64,000 nt of DNA, taken from assembly GCA_028551475.1 (NCBI GenBank), contig CM052357.1, positions 10,339,931-10,403,930 of the forward strand, written 5' to 3'. Position numbers and translations under genes: made by a program. This document shows, piece after piece, positions 37,701 to 50,600 of the stretch (positions are counted from its first letter, which is position 1; every line of letters begins with the position of its first letter). The DNA comes from Casuarina equisetifolia (Eukaryota; Streptophyta; Magnoliopsida; Fagales; Casuarinaceae). The notes under the pieces were generated by a model. It saw only the letters and a list, made by a program, of their open reading frames with translations, was not told where the DNA came from and did no database searches.

Positions 37701-40700
37701 GGGGTGGTGTTTGGTGGGAAATGGAGGAGAGGAGAGGAGAGGGGAGCCGAGATTTACTTCACATGTATCATAGGCTTGTAAGTTAGATTTAAGATAGAAG
37801 ATAACCCGATAGTGAAAACTCTAGACTCAAGATCAAGTCTTGCCAACACCATGGTGGACTAGGACTACAGTAGATACCTCATGGAATGGATACCCAACAT
37901 TTACAAATGATAATCATCTTTTTTCATATAAAAAACTGGAAAGGGTCACCACTAAATTCTCAAATATGCAGTAGTCAGTACTCAAAAGGCCCTTGGTAGA
38001 GCATTTCTATAAAGAAACATTGCTGTAATTTCAAAGAGGAACATGGTATCTATCAAACATCTATTGTGTGAGGAAAGTTCAGAAATAGCAACACATATTA
38101 CTGCAAGTGACTCAAGGTCACCATTCTGACATTTAAGTTAAGCTGACCTGTTCTAAATTAATTCTGTATAGATCTGGAGAAGAGGCGGCACAAAGCAAGT
38201 CGCAAGACCAGAAATCATAAGCAATATCTCTTCCCATCCTGTTCCACATAGTCACGGATGCAAAAATTCATCTCATGAGATTCAATTAGTTGCACAAGAT
38301 GAAGATCAAACAAAAAGAACATTAACTAAATCCAGATGCAATTTTCAGAACATATATTCAACCTAAGATTGTCCAGTTAGGTAACCAATGATGTATAATA
38401 AAGAAGCATCAATGCAAATATGGCATACAGATGTATACAATTGCAATAGGTAGAAAAACCTATTTGAATAGGATATGGGATATGTAATGGGGACACACTG
38501 AAAAAAAAAATACAAAATCGTTTAAGCATCATATCAATAGCTCCAAGCAGCCAGACTTGTTTCCCAGGATTTTCTTTATGTTCATGATCCCCAGATTAAT
38601 GACCAAAGAGTTGAGAAAGCCCAAAGTGTGGCTGATCACAGAGAGAGTTGTCACAATATTCAGTCACTGAACTAGGATTTTAGGGGTTGATGAGGCATAA
38701 ACAGATTGCTTGGTAAGCGTATTGGTTGGAAAATTGTTAGTAAAAGTTGAAAGTCAATGCAACAAAGAAAAAATAACGGTAGACGTACTTGTCCAACATT
38801 TAAAGATATTTGGAATCATGAATGAACCCCACCTAATTTTCAAACATGCCATATTTCTTCTAAAAGCACCACAACTTTTCACTCAAAAATACACAACACA
38901 TGTTAATGCATCCAAAAATTCCCCAAAGAGTACAAACGGATAAGCAAAACACCACATAGGCCTCTATCAAACAGAAATTCAGCCACCCCAAGAGGATCAA
39001 GTTTGCCCTCGCAAACAGTAAATAAAGAGTAGACATAGGCCAAAAGCACTAAAGACATTAACCATCTCACGTGGCACTCAATGAGTTCCAAATAGACTGA
39101 AGATTAAAGCTCTCAAAAAAGAACAATAAAGTAAAAAGTGAAAATCCATGCCATTACATGCACACACAACATTGATATAGCAAATGATCTTTCTTTTTAA
39201 GAAATTATCAACAGTTAGAAATTACCACCAAAATCAAAGTCCAACTCCAAGCAAAAATCAAACTTAACAAATAGGATTAAGAAGCCTCCATAGGAAATTG
39301 ATTATGGTCAGGTAACAAGAGATACCAAAGGTTAACCCAGTACTAATAGCGTGAGACCAACAGCTCTCACGTTCAACACTCCATACACACCCACCGCCCC
39401 CACCCCCCCCCCCCCCCCCCAAAAAAAAGGATAAAAATAAAAGAGAGAAGACAAGAGATGCCAATGGTGCTATAATGTTCAATTGAACAGGGCCCCCTTC
39501 AGGGATCAAATATGGAAGCTTTGCAAAGAGAGAAACTCTTCCCAAAACAGTATTTTCTAGAAACTCTGCTGCACCAGATATTCTGCCAGGGAATCACCTC
39601 CACTGGAAACCTCTTTTCGTTCATCACAGAGAACAAGAATCAAACTCACCACTACAACCCATTGGGCCACCAGGGTACTAGAGGGAAGACAAAAAAGCAA
39701 ATCAACAGACTCTAATTGTTAATCTTGGAAGCCACTACCAACTAAAATTCCAAGAATGTTCTCACACATCTTCTTAATGCAGATAAGAGAACACAATCAG
39801 GAAGTTCATCCTCTGCCATCAAAAACAAGTCAGAAAAAAATTGTTCCAGCACAATTTCTGCATACCACATCAGGCCAAATACGAACTCCACAACCATCCC
39901 CTGAGCAACTAAACCTAATGGATGGCTGAAGACTATAAATATGTGGCCTTCTCCAAATCTATAGTCCATAGACCCTAAGTTTCAGGCCAATAACCTGCGT
40001 CTAAAAGGTCCCTTTCCCAGCATAATACCACAACCATTCACAAGTCAATGCCTGAATAGAGGTACTGGGTTTTCCTAACCCTCCAAATTTAATGACAAGA
40101 GAACACAGCTTATTCCAATCCAGCAGAAGAAAATTAAATTCCTCTTCTACCCCAACCTAATAAATGTCTTACTGCAACTTCAACAACCTATTCACCACAT
40201 GAGGAACATTGAAGAAAGTCAAATAAGAAATTTGCCAAACAGGACAAGCTGCTTATCACCTCCCAATATACTTATCAGGTTAAAAAATTTAATTATTTAA
40301 ACAGAAAAAGAGCAGATACATGAATGAGTACAAAGGCTAACAAGGCAGAAAATGCAAACCTTGGAATCCGCAAAGTATAATGTTTTCCATATTTGGCATG
40401 GAGAGAAACCGAGCGATCAGCACATAAAAATGCAATCTTAGAATAGTCATCACCTAAAACCTACACAAGCCACACAAAATGATTAATCTCATTCTCAAAC
40501 ATGTAAGAATTTTGAAGGAGAAAACTAAAACATTAACTACGGCTGAAATTGTTAAGATTTCGGATGGGAAACTCATAATATGAAAAGGACATTTGTAGCC
40601 CATGAATGAAGGATTACACCCATGGGAATAAGACAGGAAAAAAAAACAAAAATAAAATAAAATAAATGAAAGGAGCCATATAGCTGTAGAAATATATTCT

Positions 40701-43132
40701 TTTACTGGAGCTTTTAGTGAATTTCTATGTAGAATAACAGACCAAGGTTTTCAAACTGTACCAGCCAACTCCAAAACTGGCAACCTAGGTAAAGTTGGGG
40801 GAATCCTCAGGGATTCGGACTCCAATTGAGAAACAAAATTAACTTTCCAAAGGAATTCTACCTATTTGGGTCTAAGTACATGTACACAATATAATCATAT
40901 CTTTAAAAAGGACATCAATGTATAAATAGACCTTCTTATCTTCCTTTCAGATGGACCAGTACTTCTTGTAATAACGAAAAATGTTGCTGAGTCATTGTTG
41001 AATAGCACCAGGAACAAATCATTCTAGCAGTTTTGACATACATAAAAGGACAAGAAGGAAGGTACAGAGAAGGGGAAGGAGGGTGGGAGGGATGTGGAAA
41101 TCTCCTATTCCCCTATTAGGACGGGAAGTACTTGACCATATTATCAATTGCGAAGAAGGTAAGGATCAGCAGACCAAGAGCTATCCTCTTTTATATCAAC
41201 CTGATCAACAGCCCAAAGCTAAGAATAAGCCATAAGTAGCCTGTATCTTTTTTAACAGATTCCACAAGTTATGTACAGTTCCTGCTAAAATCATCACGAT
41301 AAAACGGAATTACTTCTTATCATATTCTACAAGAAGCTCCGGATGGCCAAAATCGTCATATATCTGCATGTTTGCCCGCAAATAATTACCAATTGTGGAC
41401 AACGATGCAGATATCGTAGTGGCAATACATAATTACATCTCTTACCAGCAATGCATGGTGAACAAAGCAATTAAGTACATGCCTTATAAATTGGGCATTC
41501 ATACATAAGTAAGCATATGAATTAAAGGAAAGGGGACCAGTTATCTTTTATTTTTATTTTATTTGGTAATGCTAGTAAACACGACCAAGACTGAGGTCAC
41601 AGGGTCATCTCATGGACTAAAGAGACTATATGCATAATGTACTAAACAGTTTCCCAAAGTAGCTGGCACTTTTGAACGTGACATTTTGTTCTTTCTTTTT
41701 GTTACTCATTTATGAGCTCAAATCGACTGTTTAATAGAAACAAACTCAAGATTTGAACTTTTCCCAAAAGGCAAGCACAAGCTTGATAAATACACCCAAA
41801 TTGGAGCTTGAGCCACACTCAAACCCACTAGATATCATGTCAATCCAACCCCAAGCAGCACAAGTCCAGGCTTGACTTGGCTTTGATTGGATTGAATAGA
41901 CCTGTATCAGATCCATCCTTCAAGACTTCAAATGTTACTTATATAGAATTTGTTATGCTGAGTACAAGGTTTGGTGCCTCAACAAAATGATCCCTCGATG
42001 AATGTGAATCTTTCGAGATCATGTAAAATTACCTGAAAATCAATTATCTCTGAGTCCAAATGCCTCTCGAACTTCAGTGACAATTCACTAAGTTCGTACA
42101 CTTTGACTTGGGGTGGATATATACCTACATTTCAATATTGATCAGCAAGACATACATAATATCAAATTGTTGCTTTTCTTAGATAATTCCTTCTTTTTGC
42201 TTTCGATAACAAATTTATCTTAGAAAAGAAGATCAAAAGTATAAAAATACGCTCTGAAATACCTGATGCTATAAGAAAGTTCCCATCAGGAGTTGCCTTG
42301 ATCTTCGTGGTTGCAGTTTCAAACTTCAAATCCTGTATCAAGTCCACCCTTTGCATGTAATCTAACAAATAAATCAAAAGGAAATAAAACATCAGCAAAA
42401 TTAATGAACATGATGGTTACGTAAAAACATGCGCATTAGGCTGTAACTTTCTCAGATCAGGATTTACAAAAGTACAAAAGCTTTGATAGTATTTATATGA
42501 TTCACACGATTTCAACCGCCATAAGATGCTCACAATGCGAAATCATAGCTGGCTCAAATTCATATGCAATGGTCCCAAGAAAGTTAGCATCCAATAGAGT
42601 TAAATTCAAAAGTTCAGGAAAATATTTTATTTCCAGAGGGTTCTACGAAGGTATACATTTTTTACATGGAAACTTAAAGTTGAATCCAAAATAAATAAAC
42701 AGAGCAAATCACTGAGTGAATAACGAAACCCACAAGTTTGCAAGCATGCAATTTCATTAGCGTAAAATTACTAATAACGCTCAAGCCACAACCAAAATGG
42801 CTCTCGGTGCCAGGGTTTATGCTAGGGTTTAAGTAAATCCTCTCGAGTATAACAAGAAATTCAGATACCTCCAGAGTGAACTAGCCCCCAAAAAATACCA
42901 TGAAAGATATAACACCACTAAGAAACATGAAAACTAAGTAGTACGAGCAAAAGATAAATTCGAGAAACAGATAAAAGAGAAGGGTTGTGGGGTGGTCACT
43001 TTTGTCCTTGCGAAGAGTTCGGAGCTTCTTGGGGTCTAGCCAGGAGGCGAGAGAGCGGTTCTGTGATGCAACACTGTACATCTTCACTCCATTAATGGAG
43101 GTCGACTTGAGGCTACCTCCTTGGAACGCCAT
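28707..43132 (-). CDS. NOL10: Nucleolar protein 10 homologue (NOL10/ENP2), WD-repeat ribosome assembly factor
   Basis: Sixteen exons join in frame to 694 residues: 43132-43000, 42361-42263, 42124-42033, 40460-40360, 38238-38148, 37253-37195, 37078-36958, 36494-36426, 35659-35607, 35503-35395, 33170-33000, 32906-32748, 31902-31810, 30185-30003, 29514-29300, 29043-28707. Residues 1 to about 370 form the WD40 propeller ('[19 protein letters not shown]' at the start, '[17 protein letters not shown]', 'VVRIWDPET'). A charged helical linker follows, then an NUC153 motif at about 498-526 ('KDQRFAELF', '[10 protein letters not shown]'), an acidic Ser/Asp stretch, and an RG-rich tail ending 'RGRGRRGRR'. 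Yeast Enp2 and human NOL10 act in the nucleolus in the small-subunit processome; the same role is inferred here. Introns reach about 2.2 kb and carry repeat debris. The gene is head to head with NEP1. A telo-box AAACCCTA (42823-42830, minus strand) lies in intron 1. No break was found. Confidence 0.95.
30560..31230 (+). mobile_element. LTR-retrotransposon fossil fragment in a NOL10 intron
   Basis: TGGTATCAAAGCC at 30883-30895 resembles the primer-binding site complementary to initiator methionine tRNA that plant LTR elements use (usual form TGGTATCAGAGCC). The sequence before it would be the end of a 5' LTR, and the sequence after it, which has a short open frame at 30994-31227, would be leader and the start of gag. 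No protease, integrase or reverse transcriptase is seen, so only the 5' end survives. It lies in intron 13 of NOL10, opposite to the gene. Borders are approximate and the superfamily is uncertain. Confidence 0.45.
31380..31650. repeat. Degenerate minisatellite, about 118-bp period
   Basis: 'gtatagaggttgg' near 31413 recurs as 'gcatagaggtcgg' near 31531, each preceded by a variant of 'gagtaaacaagcatttt' and followed by an A-rich stretch. A third weaker copy begins near 31615 ('gagtaaataagtactttt'). It lies wholly in NOL10 intron 13. Confidence 0.5.
34550..34623. repeat. 47-bp tandem duplication in a NOL10 intron
   Basis: 'gtgtagttatccatttctcc' begins at 34550 and again at 34597, with 'ctgcctgcccctgctgc' between the copies. 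A related 'cccctgctgctg' follows the second copy. The two copies are identical over 27 bp, so the event is recent. It is in intron 10 of NOL10. Confidence 0.85.
39403..39420. repeat. Poly-C tract in a NOL10 intron
   Basis: A run of 18 C is followed directly by eight A, in intron 4 of NOL10. Long mononucleotide C runs are rare in plant DNA, and length is often misread at such sites, so the exact count is uncertain. Confidence 0.9.
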
Positions 43133-43863
43133 CTCTTTTCGCTTGCTTCACCAAACAGTGGCGAGTGAGGGGTCTCAGAGAATCAAAAAGCAAGACTTTT
43201 GAGAGTAAAATAACCTTCAGAACAAGAATCTATGATAGAGAGAGACGAACGCCGGGACGGCAGGAAGATGACCGACTTGCCGGGCACGGCGTAGGCGCAG
43301 AAGAGTTTATAAACACCGGGACTGAACAGAAAAGAAAAATGCCCAAATAGAAATCATGTTTGCTTTTGCACCCTCCTTCTTGGTGGAATAGTGGGCGAAA
43401 GACAAAAACGAAATAAAAAAAATAATTATTGCTATATATATATTTGAAAGTCCAGATCATTGGAATTAAGTAAAAATTATGTAACTAAAATAAAGAAAGT
43501 TTATGCTTAATAATAAAGATTTGAAAAGTATACAACATTATGCCATGATAACATATAGTTTACACTATTTTTTTAAAATATGTACTCTGATGTCTAATTT
43601 TAGATTAAGAGGTCTTAAGCCACTTTAGACAACTAGTAATTGTGTTTAACATATGATAATTATCATTGTGTGTGAAAAAAAAAAATCTGTCTTCATTGGG
43701 CTTTATATAATAAGATGGGCCTTGATTGGGCTTCATATAATAAGCAGGAGCCCAATGAACTGCAATATAAAACCCTTCGTCTTCTCCAGAGTCCACAGAA
43801 CCCCGTTTCTACTGTTTCTGTCTTGCTAGCTCTGTGAGTGATTTTGCGCCGCGGAAGGAAAGA
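43133..43863. promoter_or_regulatory. Divergent promoter region between NOL10 and NEP1
   Basis: The two start codons are separated by 731 bp. A site-II-type TGGGCC lies at 43716-43721, with ATTGGGCTT at about 43695 and 43725 and AGCCCAAT at about 43749. A telo-box-like AAACCCTT lies at about 43770, and TATAAAA at 43766-43772, some 92 bp before the NEP1 start. Site II plus telo-box is the known signature of plant ribosomal-protein and ribosome-assembly promoters (TCP and telo-box factors). A 20-bp module 'attgggctt(t/c)atataataag' occurs twice, 30 bp apart (43695-43714 and 43725-43744). The NOL10-proximal third is richer in G and C and probably holds its 5' leader. The motifs are seen; shared control is inferred. 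Confidence 0.65.
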
Positions 43864-46800
43864 ATGGTGCGGCCTTACGCGGTGAAGGGGAAGAAGCGGA
43901 AGAATAGGGGGGAGGTTTACGACAGAGAAGAAGAAGGAGAAGAAGTGGTGGAGCAATCTGTTCAAGAAGCAAAGAGAGCTTTGACAGAGGAAACAAGTAA
44001 CAAGGAGGAAGAGATAGAAGAAGGAAAAGAGGAAGCAGATGAACTTGAGGGTATTCCAATCGCCCCTAGTGACCACCAGAATGCCAACAAAGCTGGGGTC
44101 ATCTTCATTCTTGAAAAGGCTTCTTTGGAAGTGGCAAAAGTTGGAAAGGTCAGTTAGTTGCTTTTTCTTATATATATATTGTTTTTGCGTTTATAAGCTT
44201 TGAAAGGCGGACACTTGATTTTTGGTTGTTTGGGGGAGTTGTTTATGGGTTTTAAGCTCTTAGGGGTTGGGGTTTACCCGGTTGCTTTGAGAGTTTTTCT
44301 AGGTTTTCTTAAGGCTTGGTTCATTGCTTTCTCTCGTAATATTTTCTTTCCACGATTGGATTTTTGTTTTGGGTCATATGGAAGAGTCCTAATTCAAGTC
44401 TTCTGTTCCCGGGGTAATAGGTTTAGTGGGATTTCTTAATGGATGGTATTTCATTGCTTTTTGTGGATTTTTTTCGCACTTTATGTGACTAGATTAATGC
44501 TTACAGAGTTACCAGCTGTTGAACTCAGACGACCATTCCAATTTTTTGCGGAAAAACAACAGGAATCCTGCAGATTACAGGCCTGATATTGCACATCAGG
44601 TTAGCGGACTTTGCTATCATAGGCTGACATTGTTCTTCTATAATTGCTTTGATGTGATATGAAATTTCAGTGCGTTTGTTGCATAACATCCCAATAAATG
44701 TCTGCAGGCATTCAGATAGGGGAACTCTTTCAAAATTGAAACGCGTGCTTATCATCTTTTTAAATAGTTATCTTTCATGCAATTTCGTATTTTTTCGGGC
44801 TTCTTTTTACCATTATTGATCTTAACCATTTCTGCTTTCAGGCTCTCCTAATGATTTTGGATAGCCGTATTAATAAGAGTGGGAGGTTGCGAGCTGTGTA
44901 TGTGAGAACCGAGAAAGGTGTTCTTATTGAAGTTAAACCTTATGTCCGTATACCAAGGACATTTAAACGATTTGCTGGCATCATGTGTAAGTTTCAGCTC
45001 GTTTCACCTATCCCTTTAAACAGCCTGCAGTTTTGTTTGCTCTTTTCTATTTTTTATTTTTTATTTTTTATTTTTGGTGGGAGATGCTTTGATTTTTTTG
45101 TTGACTATTTTTTAGCTCTTTTGCAGTGCAGCTGCTACAAAAACTGAGCATTAGTGCGGTTGGTAAGCGTGAGAAACTTTTGCGTGTGATCAAGAACCCT
45201 GTAACCCAATATTTGCCCATCAACTCCCGCCGAATAGGTGAGGTTTTTGTTGAACCTTTTTGAAGCCGTCTACTCTGGTACCAAAAATGATGCTAACATT
45301 TTCTTTGATATCAGGTCTTTCATATAGCTCTGAAAAATTGGTCAATATTAACCAATATGTAGCTTCTGCCAGTAGTGATGAAGAGCTTGTTTTTGTGGTG
45401 AGCTCCAAACCGAACATAACTTAACACTCATAAAAGCATCCAAATATGTTTACTGAGAGAAAATTTGTGTCTTAGGTTGGTGCAATGGCTCATGGGAAAA
45501 TTGAGAAGGATTATGCAGATGATTTTATATCAAGTAAGTACAGCCCTACTTTGCTCCGTTACTTCATCATTGTATATTTGTAGAAAATCCAAACATTCAA
45601 GGTCCACTTTACTTGCAACTTATTTCCTTTCATTATCTTTTTCAGTTCATTTTTAATGCCTTTGAGGTAATCTCCTTGTTTCTTTGCTTGCTTTTTTCGA
45701 AAAAAAAATATATATTTCTAGAAATTTAGGATTTCAGTGGCGCTTCTTCACTGTTTGCTGTCAGAGATTTCTAGGCTGTATATCAGGGTTTCAGATGCCT
45801 CTCAAATAAAGTCGCAATGTCAACTTTGTTGCCAAATTTGTGACTGATATTCTTTCTTATTCTCTTTGTTTTCAGTGGTCATATCCTATTTAGCATGTAA
45901 ACAAATGTCTAGGGATAGAAATGTGGCTGATTTTCCCTTTAACAAATGATAATTACCGTTGAAGGCATTTGCGCAATCAGGGGGGGCAGCTTAAAAAAGA
46001 AATACTCTAAATACCGGGTGGCAAAGAATTCCCCTATATTGTTAGATTGAGTCAAAGGTTCAATTGTTTTATGTGGCTATTTTGCCACTTACTGCAGTCA
46101 CATGCAGCAGATATCAGTAGAAATTAACAGTTTGACATGCATGACTGCCTAAAAAAGGAGCAGTAATTGAGAATTTATTCCACCTTGTGTTCCTCCCATC
46201 TAATGCACGGCTATAAGCTGCATGGTCATTGGATAGAGGAAAATTGTGCCACTCCGTAAAATCCAGTCATCTCTTTTGTCCCAGATTGAGAATCGAGTAG
46301 CCTCTCTTTGTTTGCACAAAACAGCTCCCACAAATTGTCCCTAATCATGTTGGATGAACTCTTTAAGCCATGGAATTATGAACGGTAGTGAATGAATTGG
46401 CATAAGGATTTCTCAGCCCTGACCCGACCAGTCAGGTACAGTTGTGCAGCGTGTGCATGTCTGTCCTCTCACTTTTACCCAGGCATTTAAGCAACTTTTG
46501 TCACTGTAAAAATGTGTACACATCTTATTTATCTCAGAACTGATGAGAATAAGTTTAGAATTCAGCATTTGAATTGTACATGGCTCTAATGCAGTTGAGT
46601 TGAATGGGCTGATAAGGATTGTATGGTTATTTTCTAATTCGTACTTGCCTAGGTTTTTAACTGCAATACTTTAGGATTGTGCTAAGAAAGTCAGATGATA
46701 TAGCATGTAGGATTTATCATTGTTGTTCCACATTGAGGTTCTAGTTGCAAAATTGAAAGTTTTGCAGAAATCATGGACAGCTTAATATGTGTCTCATCAT

Positions 46801-47001
46801 TTGGTGTTGTTTTCGGTGATAGGTTCCAGGAGTAACATCGTCCTGACTCTTAGAACATGAAACATCCCATCTTCTGCTTATAACTAACCATCTCTTTTTC
46901 TTTTTATCTCTTTTTTTCCAGTTTCTGGTTTCCCTCTTAGTGCTGCCTACTGTATTTCAATGATTACGACTGCCTTGGAGTCAAAGTATAATATCTTGTG
47001 A
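43864..47001 (+). CDS. NEP1: rRNA small-subunit pseudouridine N1-methyltransferase NEP1 (EMG1)
   Basis: Seven exons (43864-44148, 44507-44599, 44842-44986, 45127-45237, 45315-45397, 45476-45533, 46922-47001) join in frame to 284 residues. The family methylates N1 of a pseudouridine in 18S rRNA helix 35 (yeast Psi1191) using S-adenosylmethionine and also supports 40S assembly in the nucleolus. The first about 70 residues are a basic then Glu-rich extension typical of plant members. The SPOUT-fold catalytic part follows: 'GVIFILEKASLEVAKVGK', 'YRPDIAHQALLMILDS', 'VYVRTEKGVLIEVKP', 'RIPRTFKRFAGIM', 'GAMAHGKIEKDY' (SAM-binding loop) and 'GFPLSAAYCISM'. The final 'ALESKYNIL' is a typical C-terminus. 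The start is the ATG giving MVRPY, as in relatives; an in-frame ATG 30 bp upstream is less likely. Intron 6 is the longest, about 1.4 kb. Confidence 0.95.
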
Positions 47002-47632
47002 ACCGCGCTCACTCCTCTGCTATTTGTCTACAACGGTAAAAAGAAGTCGGCGCCAGAATTCTTGATTATAGGTGAGTACGTGTAACCCAGAGTGCAGTGA
47101 TTTGAGGAACTCTAGCATTCTGTTGTAGGCATTGTGTAATATCTCTGAGCTACAATGAGGGTTGAGGCTGGCACTGTCGTTTACATTGATGTTCTGATAG
47201 TATCAACCCCAAATATTTAGGCATAATTTTGTCGTACTCCATTAAAATTTTGGCATTATCATGTGAAATTTAGTACTCTCTAACTGGCAATTATGTATTT
47301 CATTTACTTGTTCTAATATGGTCGATTTGATTATAGTTGATTATCTGTGCGAAAGTCACGCCATTGAGATGGATATTCAAACTCTATCAGATAGCTTTAC
47401 CCTCACTTATTCTGCCCCGTGAGAACTTAGAACGATCGTTATTTTTTGCCTCTGGCCACAACATTGGAGAAGGTAAGCCCCTTTAAATATTAAATAGCCA
47501 CGTGGAAAGGGGGCAACATGATTGCATATTTACGAAGAGTTTCTACAACAAAAATGACGCTAACTAAAACTTGGAATGGGTGCTGTTCTTGCATAATTAA
47601 AGGTGGAAATCATTGAGTATGGTGATTTCCAC
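47002..47632. other. Convergent spacer between NEP1 and the kinesin
   Basis: These 631 bp separate two genes that end toward each other, so they hold both 3' UTRs and polyadenylation regions. No clear canonical signal stands out and no other gene is seen. Confidence 0.6.
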
Positions 47633-50600
47633 TCATTGCCTCGTTGCAGAAGCAAGCTGCTTCTTGAGGTGGAGGACCTCAATTCCTTTTGAAGCCAACC
47701 GTTCCTTCAGCTTTCCTGCTGCCTCCTCGTACCTCTTGTTCATGACGTCCGACTCCTCCACTGCTTCCCTGTATCTATTGCGTAAGGCTTCTAAGATCGC
47801 TTGTGTCCCTCGCAGTCTCATCCTAAGTTTGGCCTTTTCCTTCGCGTTATCAACTTTATCCTGTTTAAGAATTAATATTGTAAGACAGGGCGCCATTTCT
47901 CTTTGAAGCACAGAATGTCTGAAAGTGCATAAGGAATCTGGGAACAATATAAAGAAAAAACATAATATCGACGCCAAACTGAGCAAGAATGGAAATTACT
48001 AGATGTCAAGGGAGTTGGCACAAAATCATTTAATGATTATTTTATTGTTATGAGGCAGAATGTCACATTAACGAAGGTCATTGAAAGTGCCCGGGCCTAA
48101 ATAGAAGCTGATGAGTTCAGCAGAAGCTTCGTTCAAGATGAGCTTTCTTGAAAAATTTGACCATCCCATTTTGACAGCAAGCTTTGGAATGTTCAAGTGT
48201 GTTTAAAAGTCGGAGAGAGCTCATTGAGTTAATGTTGGGCGTGACATCAGGAGGTTTTATTTCAAATGAAATTTAACCTCTTGTGGTTACACCACCCAAC
48301 ATTAACCTTCTGAGGTTTGGTTTGTGACACTCAACCTTCCTAGGATGCGGATTAAACTAATTATTTTAACACCATCCTGCATTAAATCTTTTGTACTTCA
48401 AATAAAGTTAAACAAATGAAAATTAAATTAACTTCTCTGTGAGATTAAAAACCTAAAATTAATATTTTGCTAGGGTCGGTATAGAAAACAATTACAATAG
48501 AATGTGTCATCATGCACCTCATATGCTAGTTAGCTAAACCTCTACCAAAGGAAGAGAAACGGTCGCAAACCAAATTTCAAGTTTTATGTTATAGTTTAGC
48601 AATAAAGGATACAAAGTCTATCATCTTTTATCTTTTAAGGAAATGCTCGCAGGCTAAAAATGCTGGGATGGAGAAACTTACATTGTGCATCTTGACCTCC
48701 ATGCTGGAAAATTTCCTGGTCAATTCCTCCATTTGGACCTTTGCCACAGACAACTGGTCGTATAATATAAGGTCATTTTCAGACAAGTAGGACAGCAAAT
48801 AAGAAGAAAAATTTTGAACAACTTACCATCTCATTGAAATGTTTTTTGAGAAACTCCACTTCAACAACATGGTTCTGCTGCTCTCCTATCTGAATGATCA
48901 ATTTATCCCTTTCCTTTGTCATAGTAAGAAGTTGATCTTTAAGATTCTGCCACAGAAGTACAGGAATTGATCCATTAAGTATCCACAAATTCTGCCACAC
49001 TTTTATTGGTTGTAAATCACTAGATATTTGTTACAACTCATTTTGGATATAACTTTCTTGAGTGAATAATGCATTTGGATTAAACCTGGAAATCATTTGA
49101 AAGTTCTGGTCTTGTATCCAGCTCTCTAATTTGGATCAATAACTCCTCCCGTTCTTTGTTGAGAGAGCTTAACTCCTTCTTAAGCATTTGGACATCCTCA
49201 CATGCATGATTACATTCTAAAGAGAGCATCTCTGAGTTTGACTTCAACATCTTAAGAACAAAAACAAAGTTGAGCTATGAATGCCAACTAGTTTGTCTTA
49301 CAACCATAAATAGAAACCAGCAGATAAGCAAAAGTACTGACTTCTTGAGCTTGTTGGCTTTCGACATTGGCTACTTCTACGACATTTTTCAGCTGATCAA
49401 TTTCTGAAGACTTCTCCCTGCTGCATCAATATCAAATGGAAACATAATTTGCTACCTGTCTTGTATTTCTCTTCTCCAATCAAGGCAACTAGTTATAGCA
49501 GTAGCCAGAACAAATTTTGCAAAAGATCAAACAACATATGGCAAAAACATGGCATAAGGAAAGAACAAAAAAAAACTTACCAGTATTTCCTCTCTAATTC
49601 TGCATTCCTCTCAGAAGAACTCAATCTTTCCCTGAGAACTCTGCATTCTTCTCTACAGTAATCCAACTCATTCCTCACCTTATGATACATGCACAATCAT
49701 TACAAGCAGATACCATTAATGAAAACACAACAATTTATGCAATCCAAACATTCAATGTGAATGATACCTTTTTACATTTTGAACATTTCAAGTCACATTT
49801 TGTTTGTAAAAATGTTGCTCAAAATAGATACAGTGTAAACATAAAGAGTGTACCACAATACCCTCATTTGAAAAAGAAGGTATACTGCCCTTGAACCAAA
49901 TGGGAGTTGGAGTTCACGCTACATGCCAAACTAAACAGAATTGAACCCAACACCAGTTGCTTCAATTGGTAGTTGACCAGTAACTCAGTTGAGTAGGAAA
50001 TGTGACAAAGTACGGAGACAAATAATGTGGAAGCGAAAAAAAAAAAAAAAACCGGAGACTTTTGATGACAACTAAAAATGGTGGAGAAAGTTTCTTTGTT
50101 TTCCGGACGGCAAAGAGAAACAATGGTAAAAATGGTGGAGCCTGTGAAAGGAACAATGGAAGAGTGACAGAGAAGGTTTGAGCAGAACAAAAGGGATTAA
50201 GGACCTTAGGATTAGGTTAGAGTCTAAGAAGTGATATATACATTTCAAGGGTTTTTCAATTTCTTTTATCAATACATAAGAACAGATATCAAACCTGAGC
50301 ATGAGCAGAATCTTAGAAGACTGGTCTAACCTTCATAAACTTTGTCAAAATCCAACTAGATATGCATGCATGTATACAAAGTCTCAGATAAAAAGTTGCA
50401 CGGGCAAATAATGATGGTCACATAATACAATCAATAGCAGACTTCCTAAATAGTCAGTTTCCTTAAGAAATAGTATTGTAGCCCATGGTGGTTGCAATAT
50501 GATGGATAATAATGTTATATTCAGAGTTGGAACAGGGCAATGTGTACAAGCATGGAAGGTGGATCCCTTTGTAGGTGCATGACATGGATAAAGCTTACAT

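Noticed and set aside
37670-37745. Purine-rich run with a poly-G stretch in NOL10 intron 5 as a regulatory G-quadruplex
   Set aside because: It is a simple GA/G low-complexity tract without the spaced G-run pattern that would support a specific claim.
43693-44076. Minus-strand frames over the first NEP1 exon
   Set aside because: They are the antisense shadow of the Glu/Lys-rich NEP1 N-terminus.
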